33,753 bases of DNA from Klebsiella pneumoniae (GCA_945861225.1 CAMATU010000023.1:1-33753); one strand, 5' to 3'; counted from the stretch's first letter, positions 15,689 to 24,446 are shown. Program-made: numbers and translations. The notes: generated by a model not told the origin, from the letters alone.

Positions 15689-18133
15689 ACGTCGTGCACG
15701 CGCCTTGCGCGCGAACACCAACTTGGCCACATCCCGGTAATGCTCAACGAAGTGCACCTTCACACCGCGCTTGATGTAATCCGGGAGTTCGGCGTAATCG
15801 CCCTGATTGGCCGCTGGCAGCAGCACACATTTGACGCCGTTGCGCTTGGCTGCGATCAATTTCTCACGGATACCGCCCACCGGTAACACACGACCCGTCA
15901 ACGTAAGTTCACCGGTCATCGCGCAGGCCAATGTGGGTTGTTCACTTCTCGCGAGCGACAGCAATGCGGTCGCCATCGTAATGCCGGCACTGGGCCCATC
16001 CTTAGGCGTCGCCCCTTCCGGTACGTGCAGATGCACGAATGAATCATCAAAGAACTGTGCATCGTCGGCGTACTCCGCCAGGTGTCCCGTGATGTAGCTG
16101 TAGGCGATCTCGGCAGACTCCTTCATGACATCACCCAGCTGACCCGTCAGCTTGAAGCCGCGCGTCTTGGTGTGCACGCGACTCGCCTCGACATCCAAGG
16201 TCGCGCCGCCCATCGCGGTCCAGGCCAGCCCGTTCACTACCCCGACGCCGCGTTGCGGTTGTTCCTTGCGGAATACCGGATTGCCGAGAAATTCCTGTAA
16301 GTTGTCCGCCGTCACCTGAATCCGCGAGGTCGGCTTGTCGAGCACCTTGATCACCGCCTTGCGCGCGATTCGGCTGAGTTGTTTTTCCAAGTTGCGGACG
16401 CCCGCCTCACGGGCGTATTCCTCGACAATGCGCCGCATGGCACCATCGTTAATCGCCAGCTGATTGGCTTTGAGCCCCGCCCGCTCACGTTGCTTGGGCC
16501 ATAAATGCCGCTTCGCGATCGCGAGCTTTTCCTCGCCCAGGTAACCTGCAAGGCGAATGATTTCCATGCGATCCAGCAGCGGACGCGGAATCGTATCGAG
16601 TTGATTAGCCGTGCAGATAAACAGCACGCGTGACAAATCGAAACGCACATCAAGATAGTGATCCAGAAAGCCGCTGTTCTGCTCGGGATCGAGCACTTCC
16701 AGCAACGCGGAGGCGGGATCTCCCTGGTAAGACGCGCCGATCTTGTCAACCTCGTCAAGCAAGATGACTGGATTCGCGCGCTTGGTTTCGCGTAGCGCCT
16801 GAATGAATTTGCCCGGCATCGCACCGATGTAGGTCCGCCGATGACCTTTGATTTCTGCCTCGTCGCGCATCCCGCCCAGACTGAAACGATAAAAGGTGCG
16901 ATCCAGCGCAGTGGCAATTGAACGCCCGATTGAAGTCTTGCCCACCCCTGGCGGTCCCACGAACAGCAAAATGGAGCCCGCAATTTCCCCCTTCAGAGCG
17001 CCCACTCCGAGAAATTCAATGATTCGATCCTTCACGTCGGTCAACCCTTCGTGATCCGCATCCAGAATCTTGCGTGCATGACGGATATCGACGTTGTCGG
17101 TCGAATACCGGCCCCACGGAAGATTGGTCAGATGGTCGAGATAATTACGCGTGACGCCGTACTCCGGTGAATGGCTATCCAATAGCGAAAGCTTGTGCAT
17201 TTCATCGTCAATGCGGCGCTGCGCATGTTCCGGCACCTTGCAATCTTTGAGGTTTTCCCGGAATTTCTCCAGCTCGATACTCTTATCGTCTTTCGAGATC
17301 CCGAGTTGCTGCTGAATTTCCTTCAACTGTTCGCGCAGAAAAAATTCTCGCTGCTTTTCGCTGACCCGTTCTTCGACTTTTTGCCGGATCTCGCTTTGCA
17401 GCCCCACCACCTCGATTTCGTGCTGGACCAGCAGCAAAACCTTCTCCATGCGCGCGATCAAAGGTACCGTTTCCAATACATCCTGCAATTCACGGGGCGC
17501 AGCGCTGGTCAACGCAGCAGCGAAATCTGCCAACGGCGAGGCTTCGTCTGGATTGAAACGATCGAGGTAGGCGCGCAACCCTTCCTTGTATAGCGGATTG
17601 AACGGCAGCAATTCCTTTATCTTGGCGATAATCGCCAAAGCGTAGGCCCGGACTTTTGCCTTGTCCTCGGTCGGCACGCTCGGATATTCGACCTGCGCGA
17701 GAAACGGCCGCTCGTGTGATATCCAACTCGTGATCTGAAAGCGCTGCAGGCCTTCCGCAATGAATTGGATTTTGCCGTCGGCGCGCATGGGCTGGTGCAT
17801 GCGAACCACCGTACCCATCCGCTTGATGTGCTCGAGGTTGGGCATTTCTCCAGCCTCGACCGGTGCGTAAACCAAGCCCACCAGGTGATGCGGTGTGTTA
17901 CCAACGCGCTCGATCGTTTCGCGCCAGGGTTCTTCCGGAATCACGATTGGCATCGTTTGCGCTGGGAAAAACGGTCGCGTGGGGAGCGGAAGCAGCAGCA
18001 ATTTTCCCGGCAAGGCATCACCGAGGCGGGCCGGCATGGTGCTGGGAGACACTGCTTCTGCGTTCTCGTGGGCGACATCCTGGAGCGCATTATCGCCAGA
18101 CTCAGGGCCAGACTTATCGGTTGGTTCGCTCAT
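15680..18133 (-). CDS. lon: ATP-dependent protease La (Lon)
   Basis: An 817-residue cytoplasmic AAA+ protease that degrades misfolded and regulatory proteins. It has an N-terminal substrate-binding LON domain from about residue 45 (KLLLLPLPTRPFFPAQ), a coiled-coil helical region, Walker A GPPGVGKTS near residue 391, Walker B VILLDEVDKIG, and a C-terminal peptidase domain. The catalytic dyad is intact: Ser715 in PKDGPSAGIT and Lys758 in GIREKLIAAKRNG, 43 residues apart as in E. coli. The first ~40 residues are a polar, acidic extension without homology I recognise. The gene is 75 bp downstream of the receiver-kinase gene on the same strand, and its 3' end overlaps the LplT-like gene by nine bases. 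No heat-shock promoter was identified. Confidence 0.98.
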   Translation of the reverse strand: MSEPTDKSGPESGDNALQDVAHENAEAVSPSTMPARLGDALPGKLLLLPLPTRPFFPAQTMPIVIPEEPWRETIERVGNTPHHLVGLVYAPVEAGEMPNLEHIKRMGTVVRMHQPMRADGKIQFIAEGLQRFQITSWISHERPFLAQVEYPSVPTEDKAKVRAYALAIIAKIKELLPFNPLYKEGLRAYLDRFNPDEASPLADFAAALTSAAPRELQDVLETVPLIARMEKVLLLVQHEIEVVGLQSEIRQKVEERVSEKQREFFLREQLKEIQQQLGISKDDKSIELEKFRENLKDCKVPEHAQRRIDDEMHKLSLLDSHSPEYGVTRNYLDHLTNLPWGRYSTDNVDIRHARKILDADHEGLTDVKDRIIEFLGVGALKGEIAGSILLFVGPPGVGKTSIGRSIATALDRTFYRFSLGGMRDEAEIKGHRRTYIGAMPGKFIQALRETKRANPVILLDEVDKIGASYQGDPASALLEVLDPEQNSGFLDHYLDVRFDLSRVLFICTANQLDTIPRPLLDRMEIIRLAGYLGEEKLAIAKRHLWPKQRERAGLKANQLAINDGAMRRIVEEYAREAGVRNLEKQLSRIARKAVIKVLDKPTSRIQVTADNLQEFLGNPVFRKEQPQRGVGVVNGLAWTAMGGATLDVEASRVHTKTRGFKLTGQLGDVMKESAEIAYSYITGHLAEYADDAQFFDDSFVHLHVPEGATPKDGPSAGITMATALLSLARSEQPTLACAMTGELTLTGRVLPVGGIREKLIAAKRNGVKCVLLPAANQGDYAELPDYIKRGVKVHFVEHYRDVAKLVFARKARARRSS

Positions 18134-18208
18134 TCGGTGTTATCGATTCCACGGCTATAGAGGAAATCTATATGTGGCGCCGGGGCGCGAAAATCAACCC
18201 CGCGGCGT

Positions 18209-19495
18209 TCAGCGCGCAGCAAATGAGGCGCGATGAACGCTGCGCAGCGCGGCGCTGAGTTCATCCGCCGTGCTGAACCGGTCTTCCGGCTGCTTGGCGA
18301 GCAGGCTGTCGATGATCGGTTGAAAGCGACCGAGCGCCGCCGGCAGGTGCGGAATGTCCGCATGCACGTGCTGATAGACCAGCGCGGGTGCGCTTTCCGC
18401 GCGATAAGGCTTGCGGCCAGTCAACATTTCATAGAGCACGACGCCGGCGCTGTACAGATCAGAACGGTGATCGACCAGCTTGCCCATCGCCTGTTCCGGC
18501 GAAATATAGTTCGGGGTGCCGAGCACGCTGCCATTACGAGTCAGTTCACTGGTGTCATCCAGGCGTTTGGAAATACCGAAATCTGCCAGCGCCAAGCTGT
18601 CATCCGAGCGGAACATGATGTTCCCCGGCTTGAGATCACGATGCACGATGCCGACAGCATGAATCGCGCGCAGGCCGTGCGCGATGTGCATCACATAATT
18701 CACGGCGTCGTCAACCGACACCCCGTGTTCGATCCGTTGCTTGAGATCACCGCGGGTGAAAAATTCCATCGCGATATAGCCGTAGGTTTCGGTAAATCCA
18801 TGCTCCAGAAAATGCACCACATAGGGACTTTCAAGGCGTGCAATCAGCTCGGCTTCGCGCACAAAGCGTTGCAGGACCTGATTTTCCTTCACGTTGGTGA
18901 TATCGATCACTTTCAACACCAGAGTCGAGCGATCACTTGCCCGTTCAGCCAGGTACACCCGCGAGGTTGCACCCTGACCGATCAGCCGCACGAAGCGAAA
19001 ACCGATGCGCTTGCCGTCGGGCGTCTGCTCTGCAGCAGGCGGCCGAATCTCCGCGAGGATCTGGGCATCCTTCTGGAGTTTGAGATTGCCGGGTTCAGTC
19101 GCATCCGGCTGCAGCGCAAGACGCTCGCGAATGACTTCTCTGATTAACTCAAGCAGCCGCGCAGTGGTGATGTCTTCCTTGCGAATAATCTCCGCCGCGC
19201 CGAACTTGATAGCCTTGGCAGCCACATACTCATCACCGACGGCGGTCATCAGAATGGTGGGTGGAAATCCTTTGGTCTGGCGATAGCGCACCAACCAATC
19301 CAGGCCGGTTTCCTGGGTCCCCAATTGATAGTCGAGGATCAGCACGTCATAGATCGACCAGTCAAAATCCGGTCCCGGCGCGCCCTGTTGTTCCGGATCG
19401 TATTCAGTGACTTCCACTTCCGGCAGCCCCTTGGCAATCAGCCGCCGCGTGAGGGTCATGAATTCCCGGGAGTCGTCCACAATAATGATCTTCAT
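18209..19495 (-). CDS. Response-regulator receiver fused to a serine/threonine protein kinase
   Basis: A 428-residue soluble signalling protein. Residues 1-120 are a CheY-like receiver with acidic pocket D7/D8, phospho-acceptor D55 (VLILDYQLG), T84 and K106. Residues ~165-428 are a Hanks-type kinase with glycine loop GQGATSRV (173-180), ATP-anchoring K195 (LVLKVID), catalytic loop HRDLKPGN (D287), DFG at 305-307, activation segment GTPNYISPEQ and a DLYSAGVVLYEMLTGRKPY helix. All catalytic residues are present, so both phosphotransfer chemistries look possible: a histidine kinase would phosphorylate D55 and thereby tune Ser/Thr kinase output. There is no membrane segment or PASTA domain. The gene is divergent from the dikinase-like gene across 95 bp and lies upstream of lon. 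No cognate histidine kinase is nearby. Confidence 0.92.
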   Translation of the reverse strand: MKIIIVDDSREFMTLTRRLIAKGLPEVEVTEYDPEQQGAPGPDFDWSIYDVLILDYQLGTQETGLDWLVRYRQTKGFPPTILMTAVGDEYVAAKAIKFGAAEIIRKEDITTARLLELIREVIRERLALQPDATEPGNLKLQKDAQILAEIRPPAAEQTPDGKRIGFRFVRLIGQGATSRVYLAERASDRSTLVLKVIDITNVKENQVLQRFVREAELIARLESPYVVHFLEHGFTETYGYIAMEFFTRGDLKQRIEHGVSVDDAVNYVMHIAHGLRAIHAVGIVHRDLKPGNIMFRSDDSLALADFGISKRLDDTSELTRNGSVLGTPNYISPEQAMGKLVDHRSDLYSAGVVLYEMLTGRKPYRAESAPALVYQHVHADIPHLPAALGRFQPIIDSLLAKQPEDRFSTADELSAALRSVHRASFAAR

Positions 19496-19590
19496 GCTAG
19501 CGACGATCCAGGTTGGGATTTTGCGGTATGGTTGCCAAGGTTGGTGGCTCTAAATATTGGTCAAATCGGAAAGGCTGTTGGGCGTCGATT

Positions 19591-22560
19591 ATGAATTTTA
19601 ATTTTTCGAGAGGAAAGCGCACACAACTTCAGCTCGTAGCCACCTTCCCTTCAGGTGCACTCGCGCTGCTCGCCTGCCTCAGCAGCGCGGTGCTCGCAGG
19701 CGACGCGCCGACGCTCGCTGCCGACGCAGGAATGTATCGGCAGTGGATCGCGGCCATGAAAATGGACCGACGTGGTCCTTTTGACCAGATTCGCTGGTTC
19801 TGCAACGACGGCGCCGTGCTGCTGCCCACCCCTGGCGCCTGCGTCGCGCATGACGGTGGTAATCAGCATGGACAATGGTCGGCACACACCAAAGCACTGC
19901 GCGAGGCGGGCTTTAAGATCGCAAATTTCTACGCCGATTTGGCAATCGACGAGTTGCTTGCGTCTGATCCCACCTTCAGCCCGCTGGCGCAGATGCTGGT
20001 CGAACAGTTTTTGATTCGCGCAGACGATGGCTGGATCGTGCGCCAGGCCCGCTTTTATCGCGGCGCCTATCAGGAAGAGGGCGAACGCAAAGGCGCACGG
20101 AAGCTATTGCTCCGTCTGCTCGGGGATGCGGACTGGACCGCCAATCGCTGGCTGTTTGTGCGCAACGCGGTCAGTTCGCTGCCACATGGTCCGGAGACTG
20201 GCTCGGTGCGCGAGGTGCGCCAACTCTCGGCCACCTTGTCCGCGCGGGATGCTGCCTTCATGCCGGTGCGCAATCAAATCCACGGCCGTCTGCGCGCCAG
20301 CGATGCGGAGACGGTGCGCACCTATGCCGCGCGACTTACCAGTGGACAGGCGGACTATCTGCGTCTGGCAGGTTTGATCGATGCGCTCTATGCGCAAGAT
20401 GCAGGCGATACCTTACAGGCCTTGCTGGCAAAGCTGCCTGGCACATCGCCGCTGGCAAGCGCGCTCAAACCAGAACTCGTGGCTTGGCTGGCGCCGCTTA
20501 ATGTCGAGCCGTTGACCCGTACACCCTATGTCGCGCGCGCCCTGGCCGCTTTGCGTGATGGGGCGATCGTCACGGACTCAGCCTCTTTACGGTTAGAAAT
20601 CCTCGATGCGAGCGTGCTTCTTGAGAGCGAATACTTCACTTTGCTTGCAGCGCTCAAACCAGCGCTCGCCGGTTGGTCGCGGCACCAACGAATTGATTTT
20701 GCGCGTAGTAATCTCGATGCGCTGTACGGCACGGGGTTACTTTCTGTGCGACAACGCGACGCGTTGCGCGCAGAAATCGCTGACTTCCTGGCGTCTCCGC
20801 GCACCCCACAGGATTACAAGCGAACGGCAGACTATCTCGCCCTGGTTCCCCATTGGGCGACGCAGGCACACCGCCTGTATTTCGGGCAGGCCATCGATCA
20901 GCTCACCACTATCGAACCGAAGGCCACCTTGTTTATCCAGGACGCCTTGCGCGGCAGCCCGTTGTTTTACTATTCCGCCCTGATGGACACGCTGGTGCGG
21001 GATGCCAATCAGGCGCGCGGCGTGCGTAACGAACTCTTCGGGGAGAATGTTGGCGGGGGTTTGCGCGGCCTCAATCCCGGACTCACACGCGGGGTGCTGC
21101 ATATCGTGAGCAATGAGACAGCCAGCTCAACCTTCGACCGTCACGGCATCTATGTGCTGCCGGAAACGGTGTCCGATCTGCCACCGGTAAGCGGCATCGT
21201 GACTGCAGGCGAGGGGAATCCGCTGTCTCATGTGCAATTGCTGGCGCGTAATCTCGGCATCCCCAACGTGGCGATTGAAGAACGATTGCTTACCAAGCTC
21301 CATCCTTATGACGGGCAGGAGATTGTGCTCGCAGTAAGTCCTGGTGGATCGGTCCGTTTGGCGGCACTGGATGCGCAAACCTCTGCTTTGTTCGACGCCG
21401 CGCCGGTGACGAATACCCAACCGGTGATTACCGTCGATCTGGCCAAACTGGACCTAAGTCGACGCGAGTTTATTAACCTCGCGGATCTCCGCGCGGGCGA
21501 CTCTGGCCGCGTGGTGGGGCCGAAAGCGGCGAAGCTTGGCGAACTTAAATATCACTATCCGCAGGCCGTCGCCGAGGGCATTGCCATTCCGTTCGGGGCG
21601 TTTCGCGCCGTACTCGAGCAACCACTGCCTGGTGGTACCGGAACAATTTTTGACTGGATGAAGGCCGAGTATGCCCGCCTTGCAGCACTGCCGAGCGAGA
21701 GCGCTGAGCGCCGCACGGAAACCGCTGCCTTTCGCAGTCACCTCGAGCAGTTGATCACCACCATCGATCCTGGCACCGAGTTTCGCGCGACGCTCAGCGC
21801 GAAAATGCGCGAAGTGTTTGGGGCGGACGGCAGCTTTGGAGTGTTCGTGCGCAGCGATACCAATGTGGAGGATTTGGCGGGCTTTACCGGCGCGGGCCTG
21901 AATCTCACGTTGCCGAATGTGGTTGGCTTCGCCGAGATCTTCAAGGCCATCGCGCAAGTTTGGGCCTCGCCCTTTAGTGACCGCTCGTTCGCGTGGCGGC
22001 AGTCGCTAATGACGACCCCGGAACATGTCTACCCTGCAGTCCTTCTGCTGAAGAGTGTGGATAACGACAAATCCGGCGTATTGGTGACCCACGATATCGA
22101 CACCGGGCGCGCGGACTGGTTGTCCGTTGCGCTCAACGAAGGGGTTGGCGGTGCTGTTGATGGGCAATCGGCCGAATCGGTGCGCATTCGCATGCGCGAC
22201 GGGGCGATCCGATTGCTGGCACAGGCGAGCGCGCCCTTGCGCCGGCAAATCGCCGCCACCGGCGGCGTTACCTTGCTGCCTGCGAGTGGGCGCGACGCAG
22301 TATTACAACCTGCTGAAGCCGCCCTGCTGGTGAATCTCGCGCGCGAACTGCCGCAGAAATTTCCACCGATTGTCGATGCACAAGGTGGCGCGGCACCGGC
22401 CGATATCGAGTTTGGATTTCTCAATGGCGAGTTGCGGCTCTTCCAGATTCGCCCGTTTCTGGACAATGCACAGGCGCGCGGCGCCGGCTATCTCGTAGCC
22501 ATGGACGCAGTGAGTGCTAGTCCCCCGCTTACAAAAATCGATCTTGAGCAAGTGCCATGA
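19591..22560 (+). CDS. Apparently exported phosphohistidine/ATP-grasp dikinase (GWD/PEP-synthase-like)
   Basis: A 989-residue protein. The N-terminus has basic residues, a hydrophobic core and a likely cleavage site (AVLA before GD), so it looks exported; LLAC could alternatively be a poor lipobox. Residues ~30-530 are helical and unrecognised. A phosphohistidine (PEP-utiliser mobile) domain follows, with GNPLSHVQLLARNLGIPNVA and the acceptor His547. An ATP-grasp PPDK-N domain runs from about 640 to the end: GPKAAKLGEL (from G643), FVRSDTNVEDLAGF (Arg754), SGVLVTHDIDTG, DIEFGFLNG and QIRP (952-955). His domain before ATP-grasp, with no PEP-binding barrel, is the order of glucan water dikinase. 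All key residues appear intact. I chose the ATG at 19591 over a TTG at 19513 because it exposes the signal peptide. Its stop overlaps the next gene's start. Confidence 0.82.
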   Translation: MNFNFSRGKRTQLQLVATFPSGALALLACLSSAVLAGDAPTLAADAGMYRQWIAAMKMDRRGPFDQIRWFCNDGAVLLPTPGACVAHDGGNQHGQWSAHTKALREAGFKIANFYADLAIDELLASDPTFSPLAQMLVEQFLIRADDGWIVRQARFYRGAYQEEGERKGARKLLLRLLGDADWTANRWLFVRNAVSSLPHGPETGSVREVRQLSATLSARDAAFMPVRNQIHGRLRASDAETVRTYAARLTSGQADYLRLAGLIDALYAQDAGDTLQALLAKLPGTSPLASALKPELVAWLAPLNVEPLTRTPYVARALAALRDGAIVTDSASLRLEILDASVLLESEYFTLLAALKPALAGWSRHQRIDFARSNLDALYGTGLLSVRQRDALRAEIADFLASPRTPQDYKRTADYLALVPHWATQAHRLYFGQAIDQLTTIEPKATLFIQDALRGSPLFYYSALMDTLVRDANQARGVRNELFGENVGGGLRGLNPGLTRGVLHIVSNETASSTFDRHGIYVLPETVSDLPPVSGIVTAGEGNPLSHVQLLARNLGIPNVAIEERLLTKLHPYDGQEIVLAVSPGGSVRLAALDAQTSALFDAAPVTNTQPVITVDLAKLDLSRREFINLADLRAGDSGRVVGPKAAKLGELKYHYPQAVAEGIAIPFGAFRAVLEQPLPGGTGTIFDWMKAEYARLAALPSESAERRTETAAFRSHLEQLITTIDPGTEFRATLSAKMREVFGADGSFGVFVRSDTNVEDLAGFTGAGLNLTLPNVVGFAEIFKAIAQVWASPFSDRSFAWRQSLMTTPEHVYPAVLLLKSVDNDKSGVLVTHDIDTGRADWLSVALNEGVGGAVDGQSAESVRIRMRDGAIRLLAQASAPLRRQIAATGGVTLLPASGRDAVLQPAEAALLVNLARELPQKFPPIVDAQGGAAPADIEFGFLNGELRLFQIRPFLDNAQARGAGYLVAMDAVSASPPLTKIDLEQVP

Positions 22561-23957
22561 CCTACGTCCGAACTTACGCTGCACGCGGCGACGGAGCTGT
22601 CCGGGAAATAACGGAGCGCTATGCGCGATTTCTCTACTGGATTGCTTCGCGTTCGCGCGCCAAGACGCTCAGCAAAGAACTGGCGCATGGCCTGGAGCTC
22701 GGGCTCACCATTTGCCTCTTCGCGCTCAGCCTGCCGCTTGGTGCCTATCCGCTCGATAGCTATGAAGTCACCGGCATTGGGCGCCTCGAAGAAGCGCGGC
22801 GGGTGCAGGCTGGCGAACTGAATGGGGTCAAACAACCCAGCGGCGCGCTGTTGACACGCGAGCAGGTCACGCCTCGCTTGCTGGCGTACAAAAATCTTGA
22901 ACTGCCCACACCAGATCCGAAGTTCACCGCTGAGATTACTCACTTGCTCGGCGGCTTTGCCGATCGCTACGCGTTGGCGGTGCTCGACATTAGCGATCCA
23001 GCGCAGCCGGTGTATGCAGAACTCAATGGCAAGGTGAGTCGCAATCCGGGTAGCGTGGGGAAACTTCTCGTCGCGCTTGGCGTGTTCCAGGCGCTGGCCG
23101 ACATCTACCCTGACGATCTGGAGAAACGCTGGCAGCTGTTACGCGATACACCCGTCATCGCCGACGAATTTGTGATCTCGGATTCGCACACCGTGCGTCG
23201 CTGGGATCGCCAGCACGAGCGGCTGATTCGGCGTCCACTACAACCCGGCGATCCCGGTTCATTCTTCGAGAATCTGGACTGGATGCTGTCTGCGAGTTCC
23301 AATTCGGCGGCTGGCACGGTGGCGAAACAGGGCATGCTGCTGAAGGCGCTGGGCACCGCCTATCCCCCGGACGATGCGGCGGGCAAGGCCTTCTTTCGCC
23401 AAACGCCGCGCGGGGAATTATCGGCGCTATTGGCCGATTTTATTGAAACACCCGTCACGCGTAATGGTCTCGATCTCACTCAGCTGCGCCAAGGCAGCTT
23501 TTTCACCCGCGTTGGCAAGCAGAAGGTACAAGGCAAAAGCAGTTACGCGACTGTGCGCGAACTCATGAAATTCATGCTGCGACTGGAACAAGGCCGGATC
23601 GTGGATGAATTTTCATCGACTGAAATCAAGCGCCTGTTGTATTCCACCGAACGCCGAATTCGTTACGCCTCATCGCCAGCGCTGGTCGATTCTGCGGTCT
23701 ATTTCAAGAGCGGCTCGCTGTTTGGCTGCCAGCCTGAACCGGGCTTCGTGTGCCGACCGTACCAGGGCAATGTGCGCAATTTCATGAATTCGGTCGCCAT
23801 TATCGAATACCCGTCTGGTGACCGTCGGCTGCATTACATTGTGTCGTTGATGTCGAATGTGCTGCGCCGAAATTCCGCCGTCGATCATCAGAGCTTGGCG
23901 ACTAAGATCCACCGCCTGCTGCAGGCGCGGCATCTTGCACCGGTTGGATCGAACTGA
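22557..23957 (+). CDS. Membrane-anchored SxxK serine hydrolase (PBP/beta-lactamase fold)
   Basis: A 466-residue protein. Residues 1-47 are polar and basic, then one hydrophobic segment (LGLTICLFALSLPLG, about 50-65) suggests a signal anchor with the enzyme domain in the periplasm. The catalytic motifs are S166-VG-K169 (PGSVGKLLVAL), S247-S-N249 (SASSNSAAGTV) and K384-S-G386 (YFKSGSLFGC), again a KSG variant. Two nearby cysteines (FGCQPEPGFVCRP) could form a disulfide after export. The ATG overlaps the stop of the dikinase-like gene as ATGA, so the two are translationally coupled and probably act together. Substrate is unknown: DD-peptidase, esterase or amidase are all possible. The 3' end of the gene is partly duplicated about 213 bp downstream. 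Confidence 0.83.
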   Translation: MTYVRTYAARGDGAVREITERYARFLYWIASRSRAKTLSKELAHGLELGLTICLFALSLPLGAYPLDSYEVTGIGRLEEARRVQAGELNGVKQPSGALLTREQVTPRLLAYKNLELPTPDPKFTAEITHLLGGFADRYALAVLDISDPAQPVYAELNGKVSRNPGSVGKLLVALGVFQALADIYPDDLEKRWQLLRDTPVIADEFVISDSHTVRRWDRQHERLIRRPLQPGDPGSFFENLDWMLSASSNSAAGTVAKQGMLLKALGTAYPPDDAAGKAFFRQTPRGELSALLADFIETPVTRNGLDLTQLRQGSFFTRVGKQKVQGKSSYATVRELMKFMLRLEQGRIVDEFSSTEIKRLLYSTERRIRYASSPALVDSAVYFKSGSLFGCQPEPGFVCRPYQGNVRNFMNSVAIIEYPSGDRRLHYIVSLMSNVLRRNSAVDHQSLATKIHRLLQARHLAPVGSN

Positions 23958-24159
23958 TCTGCCGCCGGTGTTGCCTTCGGGCGGCCTCCAACCAAAAATA
24001 GGGCGGAAAAGCGCAGCGCCTTCCGCCAGTTCAATTGAATGCCACGGCGTAGTCATCCTATGCCCTGCTACGAACGTGAGGTCACTGCATACGGCGGAAG
24101 GCGCTGCGCTTTTCCGCCCTATTCACTGCTGCTCCAGGCGCGGCATCCCGCACCGGTTG
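23923..24159. repeat. Imperfect direct repeat flanking a repeat-bearing segment
   Basis: The last coding bases of the serine hydrolase gene (23923-23946, beginning aggcgcggcat and ending gcaccggttg) recur at 24136-24159 with 22 of 24 identical. The preceding ctgctgc is also shared, apart from a three-base insertion. Between the two copies lies the REP-like doublet at 23999-24121. This looks like either a target-site-like duplication made when the repeat segment arrived, or a tandem duplication of the gene's 3' end. Confidence 0.65.
23999..24121. repeat. Paired REP-like inverted repeat (29-bp arms)
   Basis: Perfect 29-bp complementary arms at 23999-24027 and 24093-24121 are identical in sequence to the core of the arms at 8057-8087 and 8111-8141. 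Here they are separated by 65 bp instead of 23. In both elements the right arm is preceded by tgcatac, so the conserved unit extends slightly beyond the arm. It lies after the serine hydrolase gene, in the gap before the small transcription unit on the other strand. Confidence 0.88.
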
Positions 24160-24174
24160 CCAGCAAGTAAGCGC

Positions 24175-24204
24175 CAAAAAAAAGGGCTGCCGAAGCAGCC
24201 CTAA
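24175..24204 (-). terminator. Strong intrinsic terminator for the small minus-strand unit
   Basis: Read on the minus strand, an 8-bp perfect stem agggctgc / gcagccct (24202-24195 and 24190-24183) closes a TTCG tetraloop and is followed directly by a run of eight T residues (24183-24176). This is a textbook Rho-independent terminator. It lies 49 bp beyond the stop of the small frame at 24252-24446. A second 6-bp hairpin (gacagg / cctgtc, 24214-24230) lies between them. Confidence 0.9.
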
Positions 24205-24251
24205 TACGCTGGTGACAGGACGTGCCTGTCGTACTCACCCACGGAGGTCGT

Positions 24252-24446
24252 TCAGTGACCCGTACGCGCTAAAAGGGCGCGTCCTTTACGAGTCACAAAT
24301 CCTTCGTCGCTGACGAATCCACTTCTGATCGCGAGATCCAGGAGCCCGCTGGCGCCCGCTTTGGAGAGATACAACGTGCCATCTCCGTAACGGTTCGCGA
24401 GCAAGCCAGCTACGCGGTGTTCCAACTCGTGATTCAACTCGTGCAA
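24252..24446 (-). CDS. Small hypothetical protein (64 residues), possibly winged-helix-like
   Basis: I do not recognise this gene. The frame starts at TTG 24446 (TAA lies four codons upstream) and reads HELNHELEHRVAGLL, then RYGDGTLYLSKAGASG, then FVSDEGFVTRKGRALL, ending ARTGH. The second half, with short hydrophobic helices followed by FVT-x-KGRALL, resembles the end of small winged-helix or DNA-binding domains, but this is only an impression. Codon choice is typical of the window. Support for reality comes from context: a promoter-like sequence upstream (24544-24514), a perfect 9-bp hairpin in the leader (24467-24489), and a strong terminator downstream. No good ribosome-binding site precedes the TTG, so the true start may be one of the in-frame TTG codons just inside, or the transcript may be a non-coding RNA. 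Confidence 0.5.
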   Translation of the reverse strand: MHELNHELEHRVAGLLANRYGDGTLYLSKAGASGLLDLAIRSGFVSDEGFVTRKGRALLARTGH

